A stretch of DNA of 64,000 nucleotides from Massilia oculi (GTDB lineage: Bacteria > Pseudomonadota > Gammaproteobacteria > Burkholderiales > Burkholderiaceae_D): the NCBI RefSeq assembly GCF_003143515.1, contig NZ_CP029343.1, forward strand, positions 1,674,001 to 1,738,000, read 5' to 3'. The notes beneath the pieces were generated by a model, which saw only the letters and a list, made by a program, of their open reading frames with translations, was not told the DNA's origin and searched no databases. Shown piece after piece: positions 25,832-33,920 of this stretch. Each line of letters begins with the position of its first letter. The first letter of the stretch is position 1. A program made the position numbers and the translations under genes.

Positions 25832-26746
25832 ATGATGCGTATCGCCACCGCCCAGTACCAATCGACGATGAACCAGTCGCTCCAGAACAACCAGGACCGG
25901 CTCAGCTACATCATGCGCCAGCTGGATACCCAGAAGCGCATCCTGCTGCCCTCGGACGACCCGGTCGACAGCGTGCGCCTGTCGCGCCTGGCGCGCGAGG
26001 AATCTACGGTCGGCCAGTACCGCAGCAATATCGCCTCGCTCCAGCTGCGCCTGACCAAGTCGGAAGGCTACCTGAGCAATATGGTCAACGAGATGATCCC
26101 GGGCCGCGACCAGCTGGTCTGGGCCCTCGACGGCGCCAATACCCCGGACGACCTGAAGGCCATGATCGCGCCGCTGAAATCGCTGCGCGACAGCCTGTTC
26201 CATACCGCCAACACGATCGACGAGGAAGGCAACTACCTGTTCGCCGGCACCCTGACCAAGACCGCGCCGATGGTCTACGACGACACCCTGGCTATCGGTT
26301 CGCGCTACAGCTTCGCGGGCAATACCAATACGCAGAACGTCGTGGTCGGCAATGGCCTGACCCAGCCCGCCAACGAGAACCTGGCTGAACTCGAGAAACT
26401 GCTGAACCAGATCGACGCCACCATCGACGTCATGTCGCAGCCGGGCGCCACACCCAACGATCCGGCCATACGCGCCGTGCTGACGGCCAATCTGGACGGT
26501 TTCGACACCGCGCAAGCCCTGATCTCGAGCAAGATCGCCGACCTGGGCGGACGCCAGAACATCATCAAGACCCTGAACGACAACCACACCAACATCAGCC
26601 TGTCGAACAAGATCGCGATCACCGACATCGGCGCGCTCGACGTCGGCGTCGCCGCCACTGAGCTCAACGGTTATTCGGCCGCGCTGCAGGCGACCTACAA
26701 GGCCTACGCCAAGATCGGCAACCTGTCGCTGTTCAATGCGATCTGA
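25832..26746 (+). CDS. flgL: FlgL, hook-filament junction protein 2
   Basis: FlgL (HAP3) is the second junction protein and is flagellin-like. The 304-residue protein starts MMRIATAQYQSTMNQSLQNNQDRLSYIMRQLDTQKRI, the family's N-terminal coiled coil (partly quoted), followed by LLPSDDPVDSVRLSRLAREES. The middle holds the DEEGNYLFAGT motif and the C-terminus an ALQATYKAYAKIGNLSLFNAI helix. It follows flgK after seven bases. Confidence 0.96.
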   Translation: MMRIATAQYQSTMNQSLQNNQDRLSYIMRQLDTQKRILLPSDDPVDSVRLSRLAREESTVGQYRSNIASLQLRLTKSEGYLSNMVNEMIPGRDQLVWALDGANTPDDLKAMIAPLKSLRDSLFHTANTIDEEGNYLFAGTLTKTAPMVYDDTLAIGSRYSFAGNTNTQNVVVGNGLTQPANENLAELEKLLNQIDATIDVMSQPGATPNDPAIRAVLTANLDGFDTAQALISSKIADLGGRQNIIKTLNDNHTNISLSNKIAITDIGALDVGVAATELNGYSAALQATYKAYAKIGNLSLFNAI

Positions 26747-26751
26747 CGGCC

Positions 26752-27798
26752 ATGGAAGCACTCTCCAGACCAGCCGCCGCCAGCCCGACCGCTTCTAGCG
26801 CCACCGCTAACAGCGCGGTCGTCAGCGGCAACACCGGCGCCCAGAGCACCCCGGCCACCGGGAAGGCCCACGCCGTGCCACCGCTCGACGCCGACAGCCG
26901 CGCCATCACCCGCACTCCGCCGACCTCGAGCCCGCTGCGCCGCCGCGTCGGCATGAACCAGAACCTGCAGAGCGAGGTCGCGCGCGCCCAGCAGGCGCTC
27001 GACTACCTGGCCCGCATGGCCAGCCAGCTCGAGGCGCTCAAGGCCGACCTGAGCACGCGGCTGTCGAGCCGGGGCGCGGCCGCCTCGCGCGACCTCGAAG
27101 CGCGGGTGCGCCAGCTCACGGCGGCGCTCGAAAACCGCCGCCAGCAGGCTGGCGACGGCCTGGACGCCGCGCTCGACTTCGACGCCGTGGCCGGCGCCCA
27201 GCAGCGTTTCCGCATCCAGGGCCTCGACATCGCCACGCTGCGCAGCGGCGGCGCCCAGAGCATGGGCTTCTCGGTCGGCAGCGCCGGCGGCCCGCAGTTG
27301 GCGGCCACGATCGAGCCGGGCATGACGCCCCAGGAAATCGCCCAGCGCCTCGACCGCACCCTGGCCCCGGTCAAGGTGCGCGCCGGGCTGGACCAGGAAG
27401 GCGAGCTGGTGTTCACCACGCGCGAATCGACCTTCACCGGCATCAAGGACGCGATCGCGGTGACCGGTCGCGGCCGGGTCGACACGATGCCGCTGCCCGC
27501 CGCCCTCGATCCGAAAAACTGGGACTTGGGCAACCCCGACGCCCTGCGCCAGAGCCTGCGCGAAGTGGTGCAGGCGCTGGCCCGGGTGCGCCGCTCCCAG
27601 GATGCGGCCTCGGTGGCGCTCAGCACCGCCATGGCGCGCAACGCCCAGCCGGCGATCCCGAGCACCGAACTGGCGATGATCGCCCAGGACTTCACCGCCA
27701 CCGCCGCCAGCCACGACTACGATTCGCTGCTGGCCATCACCTCGGCCCTGGTCGGCGTCAGCCGCGAACGGGTGACCGCCCTGCTCGGCCTGCGCTGA
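26752..27798 (+). CDS. Unassigned flagellar protein after flgL (LafW position)
   Basis: I do not recognise a named family with certainty. The 348-residue protein starts five bases after flgL. It has a Ser/Thr/Ala-rich N-terminus (1-65), a coiled segment (about 70-135) rich in Gln, Arg and Leu, a compact middle (about 160-250) with FRIQGLDIATL and VFTTRESTFTGIKDAI, and a C-terminal helix pair containing LRQSLREVVQALARVRRSQDAASVALSTAM, which looks flagellin/FlgL-like. There is no signal peptide or membrane helix, so export through the flagellar gate is plausible. In Flag-2 clusters the gene after flgL is lafW, a putative hook-associated protein; the position agrees, but homology is unproven. 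Confidence 0.55.
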   Translation: MEALSRPAAASPTASSATANSAVVSGNTGAQSTPATGKAHAVPPLDADSRAITRTPPTSSPLRRRVGMNQNLQSEVARAQQALDYLARMASQLEALKADLSTRLSSRGAAASRDLEARVRQLTAALENRRQQAGDGLDAALDFDAVAGAQQRFRIQGLDIATLRSGGAQSMGFSVGSAGGPQLAATIEPGMTPQEIAQRLDRTLAPVKVRAGLDQEGELVFTTRESTFTGIKDAIAVTGRGRVDTMPLPAALDPKNWDLGNPDALRQSLREVVQALARVRRSQDAASVALSTAMARNAQPAIPSTELAMIAQDFTATAASHDYDSLLAITSALVGVSRERVTALLGLR

Positions 27799-27934
27799 GA
27801 CGGCCCCGGTGGCCGGACGTTGACCGTTCCGGCCACCGATACAATCGATGACTGTTCACGATCGCGCTTTCATGCGATAAAGCAAGGGTGGCAACCACCG
27901 GTTGCACGGCATTCCCTACCAGGATTATCGAGCC

Positions 27935-29263
27935 ATGCTGACAACTTCCACCACCGGACTCGCGTCCCAGAGCGCCGCCCGGCAATACGGCGACATCCGC
28001 ACCAACCTGACGCAGTCGCTGCTGGCCCAGAACCCCGGGCTGAAAGTCCTCGACGCCCAGGTCAAGCGCGACGATGCCCGCCTGTCATCCATCGGCAAGA
28101 TGGCGCTGGCGCTGGACGGCTTCCGTTCGGTCGCGGCCGGCCTCACCGGCGGCAAGCTCGACATGCTCGCCAGCGCCACGGGCAGCGCCCTGTCGGCCAG
28201 GCTGAGCGCCGCGTCCGCCACGCCCGGCAAGTATGCGGTGGACGTCCAGCAGCTGGCCCAGGGCCAGAAACTGCAAACGAAGGCGGTGGCCGACAAGGAT
28301 GCGGCGCTGGGCAGTGGCGGCGCCAGCACGATCACGATCGAAACCGGATCCGGCGCCAATGTCAAAAAGACCACGGTGCGCATCGATGCGGGCGACACCA
28401 GCCTCGAAGGCATCGCCAGGGCCATGCGCGAAGCCGGCCTGGATGCCGGGGTCGCCAAGGATGGCAACGGCTACTCGCTTAGCCTGACCGGCGAGACGGG
28501 CGCCGCCAACGGCATGCGCATCAGCGTCGCCGGCGACCCGGTACTGGGAGGGCTGCTCGCCTATCAACCGGGCAAGGAAGGCGGCATGCAGCAGGTGGCC
28601 GAGGCCCGGGATGCGCGTCTGGTGGTCGACGGCAAGACCGTCACCTCCACCACCAACTCGGTCACCGAGGCCATCCCCGGCCTGAACCTGACCCTCAAGG
28701 AGACCGGCAAGAGCGAGGTCGAGGTAAGCAGCAATCCCGCCGCGATCGCCGGCAACGTTAAGGATTTCGTCAAGGCCTTCAATGACCTGAACACCCAGCT
28801 GGGCAAGCTGGAAACGGGCGACGACCGTTCCGACACCACGCTGTTGCGCATGAAGGCCCAGATCGGCAACATCGTCAACGGCAGCAGCCTGCGCGACCTG
28901 GCCGGTTTCGGCATCACGCAAAAGGATGGCGCGCTGGTGCTGGACGAGGACAAGCTCAAGGCGGCCGTCGCCGCCGATCCGGCACGCGCCAGCAAGGTGT
29001 TCAGCGACAAGGGTGGCCTGGCCGACCGCCTGGTCGCCCAGGTCGACAGGCAGATCGGCGTGAGCGGCAGCCTGGGCGTCGAGGCGGCCAGCGTGATGCG
29101 CGAGCGCGAGCGCCTGCTCGACCAGCGCGACAAGGTGATCGACACCGTGACGCGCCAGGCCACGCTGATGGCCCAGCAATACCAGCTGGCCGGCAGCGGC
29201 AACGGGCTGCTGTTCGGCGGCGGCGCGGGGCGGCCGATGTCGCTGTTCGATTACATGGCCTGA
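27935..29263 (+). CDS. FliD-type filament cap protein (copy 2)
   Basis: This 442-residue protein (ATG at 27935, AGGA ten bases upstream; a TTG at 27902 is less likely) has both FliD blocks: an N-terminal part with ATPGKYAVDVQQLAQGQKLQTKAV and a C-terminal part with NVKDFVKAFNDLNTQLGKLE, LRDLAGFGITQKDGALVLDEDKL and a final coiled helix ending near QYQLAGSGNGLL. It is clearly related to, but distinct from, FliD at 9299. It closes the flagellar cluster. It may cap the same filament under other conditions or serve a different surface polymer. Confidence 0.85.
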   Translation: MLTTSTTGLASQSAARQYGDIRTNLTQSLLAQNPGLKVLDAQVKRDDARLSSIGKMALALDGFRSVAAGLTGGKLDMLASATGSALSARLSAASATPGKYAVDVQQLAQGQKLQTKAVADKDAALGSGGASTITIETGSGANVKKTTVRIDAGDTSLEGIARAMREAGLDAGVAKDGNGYSLSLTGETGAANGMRISVAGDPVLGGLLAYQPGKEGGMQQVAEARDARLVVDGKTVTSTTNSVTEAIPGLNLTLKETGKSEVEVSSNPAAIAGNVKDFVKAFNDLNTQLGKLETGDDRSDTTLLRMKAQIGNIVNGSSLRDLAGFGITQKDGALVLDEDKLKAAVAADPARASKVFSDKGGLADRLVAQVDRQIGVSGSLGVEAASVMRERERLLDQRDKVIDTVTRQATLMAQQYQLAGSGNGLLFGGGAGRPMSLFDYMA

Positions 29264-29321
29264 TACGGCGCAGGTAAGGCCAGCGATAGTTGCCCGCCGC
29301 CGCGGGCGCGCCAATACCCGC

Positions 29322-30170
29322 TCAACGCCGCGCGGAAACCGGATTGAGCAAGGCCGGTTGGCCGATTTCGACCACCCTGGCGTTCGACTTCTCGAAATAG
29401 TCGCCCCAGAAACCGGTCAAAGCGCGCATCGTCTTGGGATCGCGGTACTTGCTGGTCTTGGCCGTCCCTCCACTGAGCAGCCCGGCGCCGATGACATAGA
29501 TCTCGGCGCCGCCGAAATCTCCCAGCAAGCCATTGTCGTCGACAGTCTTGAGTTCTTTCGCCGGATCGATCAGCCTGACCGAATTGCCGCCACTGCCGTA
29601 GAAGGCGGTCACCGAAGAATTCTCCAGCATGTCCGATGCGATCACGACGACCTTGCGTTGCGCGGTCGAGTTCTTGATCCGGGTCGAGATAGCCTTGAAC
29701 GATGCCAGCACGTCGGACCGGGCCAGCTCGGCGCTGGCGTCGTTGAAGGCGGTGCGCAAGGCGGCGCCGACGGCCTGTGTTGCCTGCTGGGGCTGGCGCT
29801 TCGTGCAGGCGTCGAACCTGTTCAGCAGCGGCTTGGAGATGTCGTCACGCTGCCCGTGCGCGATTGCCGGCTCGATGGTGCCCGATGTAAGCACCCGGGC
29901 GTAACGGCCCTGAGAGAACGCCGAGAAGATCGTCACCGAAAACGCGTTGTCGGCCGTCATGAACGGGCGCACGCTGTTGGCCACTTGTTGCTGCAGATTG
30001 GCGTCGAACACCGTGGTCTGGTCGATCAGGACGAACAGTTCGGTGGCGGCAGGCGCCGGGCGGGCGCCCAGCTTGCCCTGGTAACACGTGGGGACAACGT
30101 TTTCGACGGCAACGCAGTATGGTGCGGCCAGCGCGAGCGCGAGCGCCAGTGGAGCGGCATTCTTGATCAC
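29322..30170 (-). CDS. Exported protein with a von Willebrand A-like fold, unknown function
   Basis: This 282-residue protein has a signal peptide (about 1-21) and a probable Rossmann/VWA-like domain: a hydrophobic strand ending in LFVLIDQTTVFD (a degenerate D-x-T-x metal-site motif), a helix QQVANSVRPFMTADNAFSVTIFSAF, and a later strand KVVVIASDMLENS where a second acidic residue sits at the strand end. AEIYVIGAGLLSGG marks another strand. Two Cys (in PTCYQG and DACTKR) might form a disulfide. It overlaps the upstream gene as ATGA and is the last of three co-transcribed genes. No known system was recognised. Confidence 0.6.
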   Translation of the reverse strand: MIKNAAPLALALALAAPYCVAVENVVPTCYQGKLGARPAPAATELFVLIDQTTVFDANLQQQVANSVRPFMTADNAFSVTIFSAFSQGRYARVLTSGTIEPAIAHGQRDDISKPLLNRFDACTKRQPQQATQAVGAALRTAFNDASAELARSDVLASFKAISTRIKNSTAQRKVVVIASDMLENSSVTAFYGSGGNSVRLIDPAKELKTVDDNGLLGDFGGAEIYVIGAGLLSGGTAKTSKYRDPKTMRALTGFWGDYFEKSNARVVEIGQPALLNPVSARR

Positions 30171-31798
30171 AGCAGGTCCTCGATCTGGGACAGGCGCTGC
30201 TTCCTGGCGGCCTGCTGCGACTCCTTGCGCTCCCTGAGCGCAGCCGTCACTTCCTCGATAAGCGCATCGGGCAGCGACGTCAAGTACGTAGCGCGCTGTT
30301 CCGCATCGCCGACCAGCCGGTCGAGTTCGCGGATCGCTGCCTCGACCTCGGCCGTACGTGCGCGCAGCAGTTGATCCGCCGAAGGCGATTGCGCCAGTGC
30401 CGACGAAGCCAACGGTGCAGGCGACGCCACCGGCGAGGCCGGCGCCGCCGGCACGGCGGCATCGGCCCGGGCCGTACTGGCTCGCTGTGCGCGCTCTGCG
30501 TCGTCGCGTACGCGCTCCTGCTCCGCTTGCATGGCCCGGCGTTGGCGATTGCGGTACTCGGACTGCTGGTGATCAGCGCCATCCAGGAAATCGAGGAAGT
30601 TCCGGTTCGGGTTGATCGCCTTTCCGCTACCTTCCTCGGCATGACGCTGGATCATGCGCTGCTGGAGGTTCTCGAGCTGGTTCTGGGCCTTGTCAATGAA
30701 TTGCTGGGCGGCTGTGCGCACGTCGCCATAGGTCTGGAATTTGCCTTTGCCCAACGATTTAAATGCTTCCTTGCTGTTTTCGCCGGCGAAACCCCAGCGG
30801 TAACCGAACAGTACGCCGAGGGCCTGCAAGGCCACGAACAACACCGCCAGGATCGCGAACGTGACCCAGTAGCCATGCAGGTCGTACTGTGCGGCTTCAT
30901 CGACCGCCTTGCCGTCGGCCGCCAGGTCGGATTGCATGTCGGCTTCGGGAATCAGCATCGGCTGCCCCATGTCGAGGCCGCCTCCAGTCGCGCTGCGCTG
31001 GTCGATCAGTTCGCTTTTTTGCATGCGTACCGAATCGTCCATCAGTTTGTTGGCACTCTGAACCCGCACATAGGTCGCCCCCACCGCGATGGCCACGACA
31101 AAGGCCAGCGTGACCCAGCTCACGACGAAGCTCGCGTGCTTGCCGACCCGGTTGCAGACCTGGGTGTATTCGGGCTGGCCATCATCGCCGTGCTGTGGCT
31201 TGGACAAGGCCATCGACCCGGAATGCAGCGCATGCGTCTTGCCTTCTTCGATCCAGTCCTTGCGGGCGCGTCGGATCTTCAGCGAACGGTACAGTTCATG
31301 GCCGGCAAAGTGGGTCGCGAACACACACAGCGCTGAAATGATGAAGGCGATGCCGATGGATGCGTACTGCTGCGTGGTTTCGCTCGCGCCCGGCACGGTG
31401 TACCCGGCCAGGACGTAGCTGAAACCCTGGGCTTCGACGAAGACGAAACCGATAACCAGGACCCAGATCGCCAGCGGCGTCGTGCTGCGGCCATTGTCCC
31501 CCGCCTTCTGCAGATAGGTCATCCGCTGCTCGAAGTCGTATTCGGACTGCACCTGGATGAAGGCCTTGTAGTCCTGGCACAGCGTGCGCTCGGACTTGAA
31601 CCAGCCGCTGCCGTCGTTGGACTGGTGCAGGTCCTTCGACAGGCGCGCCAGCTTGCCGATGACCGGGAAGGCATACCAGGTATTGAGCCACCACCATTTC
31701 AGGCGGTCCCACATCAGCGACAGGACGATCGCGGCGGCCGCCGTGTATAGCAGGGTCCAGAGGAGCAAGGGATAGGTGTGAAGAAATTCAGAAAGCAT
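30167..31798 (-). CDS. Multi-spanning inner-membrane protein with coiled-coil tail, unknown function
   Basis: This 543-residue protein shows about five membrane helices: residues 8-30, 108-130, 143-165, 222-246 and 312-335. The segment between helices 4 and 5 (with DDSVRMQKSELIDQRSATGGGL) is likely periplasmic. After helix 5 follows a long soluble tail (about 345-543) rich in Gln, Arg, Glu and Ala (AAQQFIDKAQNQLENLQQRMIQ, YRNRQRRAMQAEQERVRDDAERAQ) predicted to be coiled coil, broken by an Ala/Pro linker. No MotA, TolQ or ABC signature was seen. It begins eight bases after the lipoprotein gene and overlaps the VWA-like gene. Confidence 0.6.
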   Translation of the reverse strand: MLSEFLHTYPLLLWTLLYTAAAAIVLSLMWDRLKWWWLNTWYAFPVIGKLARLSKDLHQSNDGSGWFKSERTLCQDYKAFIQVQSEYDFEQRMTYLQKAGDNGRSTTPLAIWVLVIGFVFVEAQGFSYVLAGYTVPGASETTQQYASIGIAFIISALCVFATHFAGHELYRSLKIRRARKDWIEEGKTHALHSGSMALSKPQHGDDGQPEYTQVCNRVGKHASFVVSWVTLAFVVAIAVGATYVRVQSANKLMDDSVRMQKSELIDQRSATGGGLDMGQPMLIPEADMQSDLAADGKAVDEAAQYDLHGYWVTFAILAVLFVALQALGVLFGYRWGFAGENSKEAFKSLGKGKFQTYGDVRTAAQQFIDKAQNQLENLQQRMIQRHAEEGSGKAINPNRNFLDFLDGADHQQSEYRNRQRRAMQAEQERVRDDAERAQRASTARADAAVPAAPASPVASPAPLASSALAQSPSADQLLRARTAEVEAAIRELDRLVGDAEQRATYLTSLPDALIEEVTAALRERKESQQAARKQRLSQIEDLL

Positions 31799-31806
31799 GG
31801 TCGTTC

Positions 31807-33591
31807 TCAGTTGGCGATGACAGGTTTAAACGGCGAAACGTAAAGCTGGCTATTGCGCGCGTAGACAATGTTGCCGCCGCTCGCCGATTTGTTGGCGCCG
31901 CGGCTGTACACGATATCCACGCACTGCACGCCGCCGGCACCTTCGGCGAAGATGCGGTACAGGATGCCTTTTTCGCCGAGATACGTATTCACCGCGGGAC
32001 GGATCGCTACACTGGGTGTCGGATTGCGATTCTTGGCCGGGTCGTAGTTGGCGTACACCTTGAACTCGGGCACCTGGGCCAGGGTCGCCTCGCTGGCCAG
32101 GACGGCGACCTTGTTGATCACGATCTGGTGGCCGTTGACGCGCTCGGTCCAGGTCTTGCCGTACAGACCAGGCACGTGTTCGTTGGCCCGGTAGGTCGCA
32201 CCATCCTTGAGCGCCTTGACGCCACCGGCGCTGCGCGGTCGGTCTTGCGAGCAATCGGACAACACCGCCATATCGTCGTCGGCGTAGGCGCTGCTGATGA
32301 GCGAGAAAAGTGAACGCTCGCGCTCAAGTTTGCCTAGACCGGCAGGGGCCGCGGACACCCGCTGCGTCAGAGGCACGCCGCCAAAATCGAGTTCCGCCGT
32401 GGTCGCCTTCGGCGCCGGCGTGGACCTGGACGGCGCGCGCCGCGCTTGCGCCGTCACTTCTGGCGTCAGCGCAGGCGCCGTCGACGCAAGCGCGCGCTGG
32501 GCGGCTCGCGGCGCGTCTTTCGACATGGTGCGGGCAGCCGCCACCGCACGTTCCGCGCCGGGTTTCACGCCTGGATTGGCTTCTGTTTGCGGTGCGCGCT
32601 TCGCCGCACGCTCGCGCGGTGCTTGCTCCGACGAGCGCTGCGCTGGCGTGTGCGCGGCCACTGCGGAGGCTGACGCAGCGGCAGGCGCGGTACGATAGAA
32701 CTGGTAGTTCGGACGGCGCGCGTCGAGGTACTTGCCCATGCTGGCGTCGTCGGCCAGTTCGACGATCTCGACACGCCGGTTCTGCAGGCGACCGCCCTCG
32801 GCGCGGTTGTCCGCCACTGGATAGACTTCGCCAGCGCCCTGGTAATACATCTGTTCGCGCGGGATGCCGCGCCGCTCGAGGTATTCGGCGACCGCGCGCG
32901 CGCGCTGCTCGGACAAGGCGGCGTTCAGCGCAGAGGAGCCGGTGTCGTCGGTATGCCCCACCAGCAGTAGCTTGCGGTTGTTGCCGGCCTGGCGCAGGCG
33001 TTCCTTCTCCGCAGGGGTGCCTGCCGCCTGTGCACCCTTGTTGAGGTTGTAGATGTCGGCGATGGCCGAAAAATAACGTTCGGCGCGCTCGGTCAAGAGC
33101 GCCGAATTGCTCTGAAAATGGCCACCGTTGGCCGATTCGTCTTGCATCGATACGATATTGCCGATCAAGCTTCTCTTGATATCGCCAGCATTATTGGCAC
33201 GCAGCAATTCACTATCCGAAATTACCGCGCCATCGTGTTTAATGCCCGCGAATTGCATCTGTAGCTGATATTCCTGCGCGACCTTGGCCATTGCACAACG
33301 GCGGTCATCGATATCGGCGCCGATCAGCCCCCCGACGGCCCCGCCAAATAATGCCCCGGCCAGCATCGCGCCTTTATCCTTGTTGCCGAGCTTGGCGCCA
33401 AGCAGCGTGCCCGCAATGCCGCCGATGAGCATGCCGGTATTCCGCGCATTATTGGAACAGGGATCAGGGTTGTTGAATGTGTCCTGGACAGCGCCCCGGA
33501 ATCCGCCTTGCTGGTTGGGGACAGTGGCGCAACCGGTGGCGGAGAGTGCCGCCGCGGCGACGACGATGTGTTGAAGCGTCTTCGTTTTCAT
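31807..33591 (-). CDS. OmpA-family outer-membrane lipoprotein with unassigned C-terminal domain
   Basis: This 594-residue protein has an N-terminal signal with a lipobox-like SATGC (Cys 21), a glycine-zipper pair (about 55-100: GMLIGGIAGTLLGAKLG, AGALFGGAVGGLIGA) that may insert in a membrane, and an OmpA-type peptidoglycan-binding domain (about 205-285) with LLLVGHTDDTGSSALNAALS, RAVAEYLERRGI and GGRLQNRRVEIVE. A basic, Ala/Pro-rich linker (about 305-430) leads to a C-terminal domain (about 445-594) with several hydrophobic strands and two Cys (SDCSQD, VQCVDIVYS) that I cannot assign. It is the first gene of the three-gene operon. Outer-membrane anchoring with a periplasmic reach is the likely topology. 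Confidence 0.75.
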   Translation of the reverse strand: MKTKTLQHIVVAAAALSATGCATVPNQQGGFRGAVQDTFNNPDPCSNNARNTGMLIGGIAGTLLGAKLGNKDKGAMLAGALFGGAVGGLIGADIDDRRCAMAKVAQEYQLQMQFAGIKHDGAVISDSELLRANNAGDIKRSLIGNIVSMQDESANGGHFQSNSALLTERAERYFSAIADIYNLNKGAQAAGTPAEKERLRQAGNNRKLLLVGHTDDTGSSALNAALSEQRARAVAEYLERRGIPREQMYYQGAGEVYPVADNRAEGGRLQNRRVEIVELADDASMGKYLDARRPNYQFYRTAPAAASASAVAAHTPAQRSSEQAPRERAAKRAPQTEANPGVKPGAERAVAAARTMSKDAPRAAQRALASTAPALTPEVTAQARRAPSRSTPAPKATTAELDFGGVPLTQRVSAAPAGLGKLERERSLFSLISSAYADDDMAVLSDCSQDRPRSAGGVKALKDGATYRANEHVPGLYGKTWTERVNGHQIVINKVAVLASEATLAQVPEFKVYANYDPAKNRNPTPSVAIRPAVNTYLGEKGILYRIFAEGAGGVQCVDIVYSRGANKSASGGNIVYARNSQLYVSPFKPVIAN

Positions 33592-33663
33592 CGGCCCAAC
33601 ACAATGGCAGTGGCAATATTGCTTTTCATGGTAACCATTCAGATTCAGGAAATAGGTATTTGC

Positions 33664-33692
33664 ATTTTAATGACGCCCTATTATTGCCGCAA
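33664..33692 (-). promoter_or_regulatory. Candidate promoter of the envelope operon
   Basis: On the minus strand TTGCGG (33687-33692) and TAAAAT (33664-33669) are separated by 17 bases, about 75 bases upstream of the lipoprotein gene. The -10 matches consensus at 5 of 6 positions, the -35 at 3. Confidence 0.35.
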
Positions 33693-33842
33693 GGCTAGAG
33701 TAATTAATAATTTGAATAATCACATATTGTCTTAACAATGCAATATTCGCAAAGGCAGTTGTCACATCATGGATATTTTTGGTGAGATTCAAAATGATTC
33801 ATCATGAACACGTCACAACGCGATCAGCCGCCTGCCGCGATT

Positions 33843-33880
33843 GGAATAAAAAAAAGCCCGGTGAAATATCACCGGGCTTT
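33843..33880 (-). terminator. Intrinsic terminator of typA
   Basis: A perfect 12-bp stem, AAAGCCCGGTGA with TCACCGGGCTTT and a 4-base loop, is followed on the minus strand by a run of eight T. It begins about 40 bases beyond the typA stop. Confidence 0.92.
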
Positions 33881-33920
33881 CTACATCAAGGGCCAGCGGA
33901 GCTGCCCTTGCAAACCAGTA

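Larger units (their letters stand above)
33592..33920. other. Intergenic region upstream of the three-gene envelope operon
   Basis: This AT-rich stretch separates the lipoprotein gene from typA, both leftward. It contains the typA terminator (33843-33880) and a possible promoter for the envelope operon (33664-33692). Base composition is clearly lower in G+C than the surrounding coding DNA. No gene was seen. Confidence 0.6.

Noticed and set aside
30167..31798. Interpretation of the five-helix protein as a MotA/ZorA-type stator
   Set aside because: Helix arrangement and conserved channel residues of MotA/TolQ/ZorA are not visible, and the OmpA partner lacks the MotB transmembrane Asp, being a lipoprotein instead.
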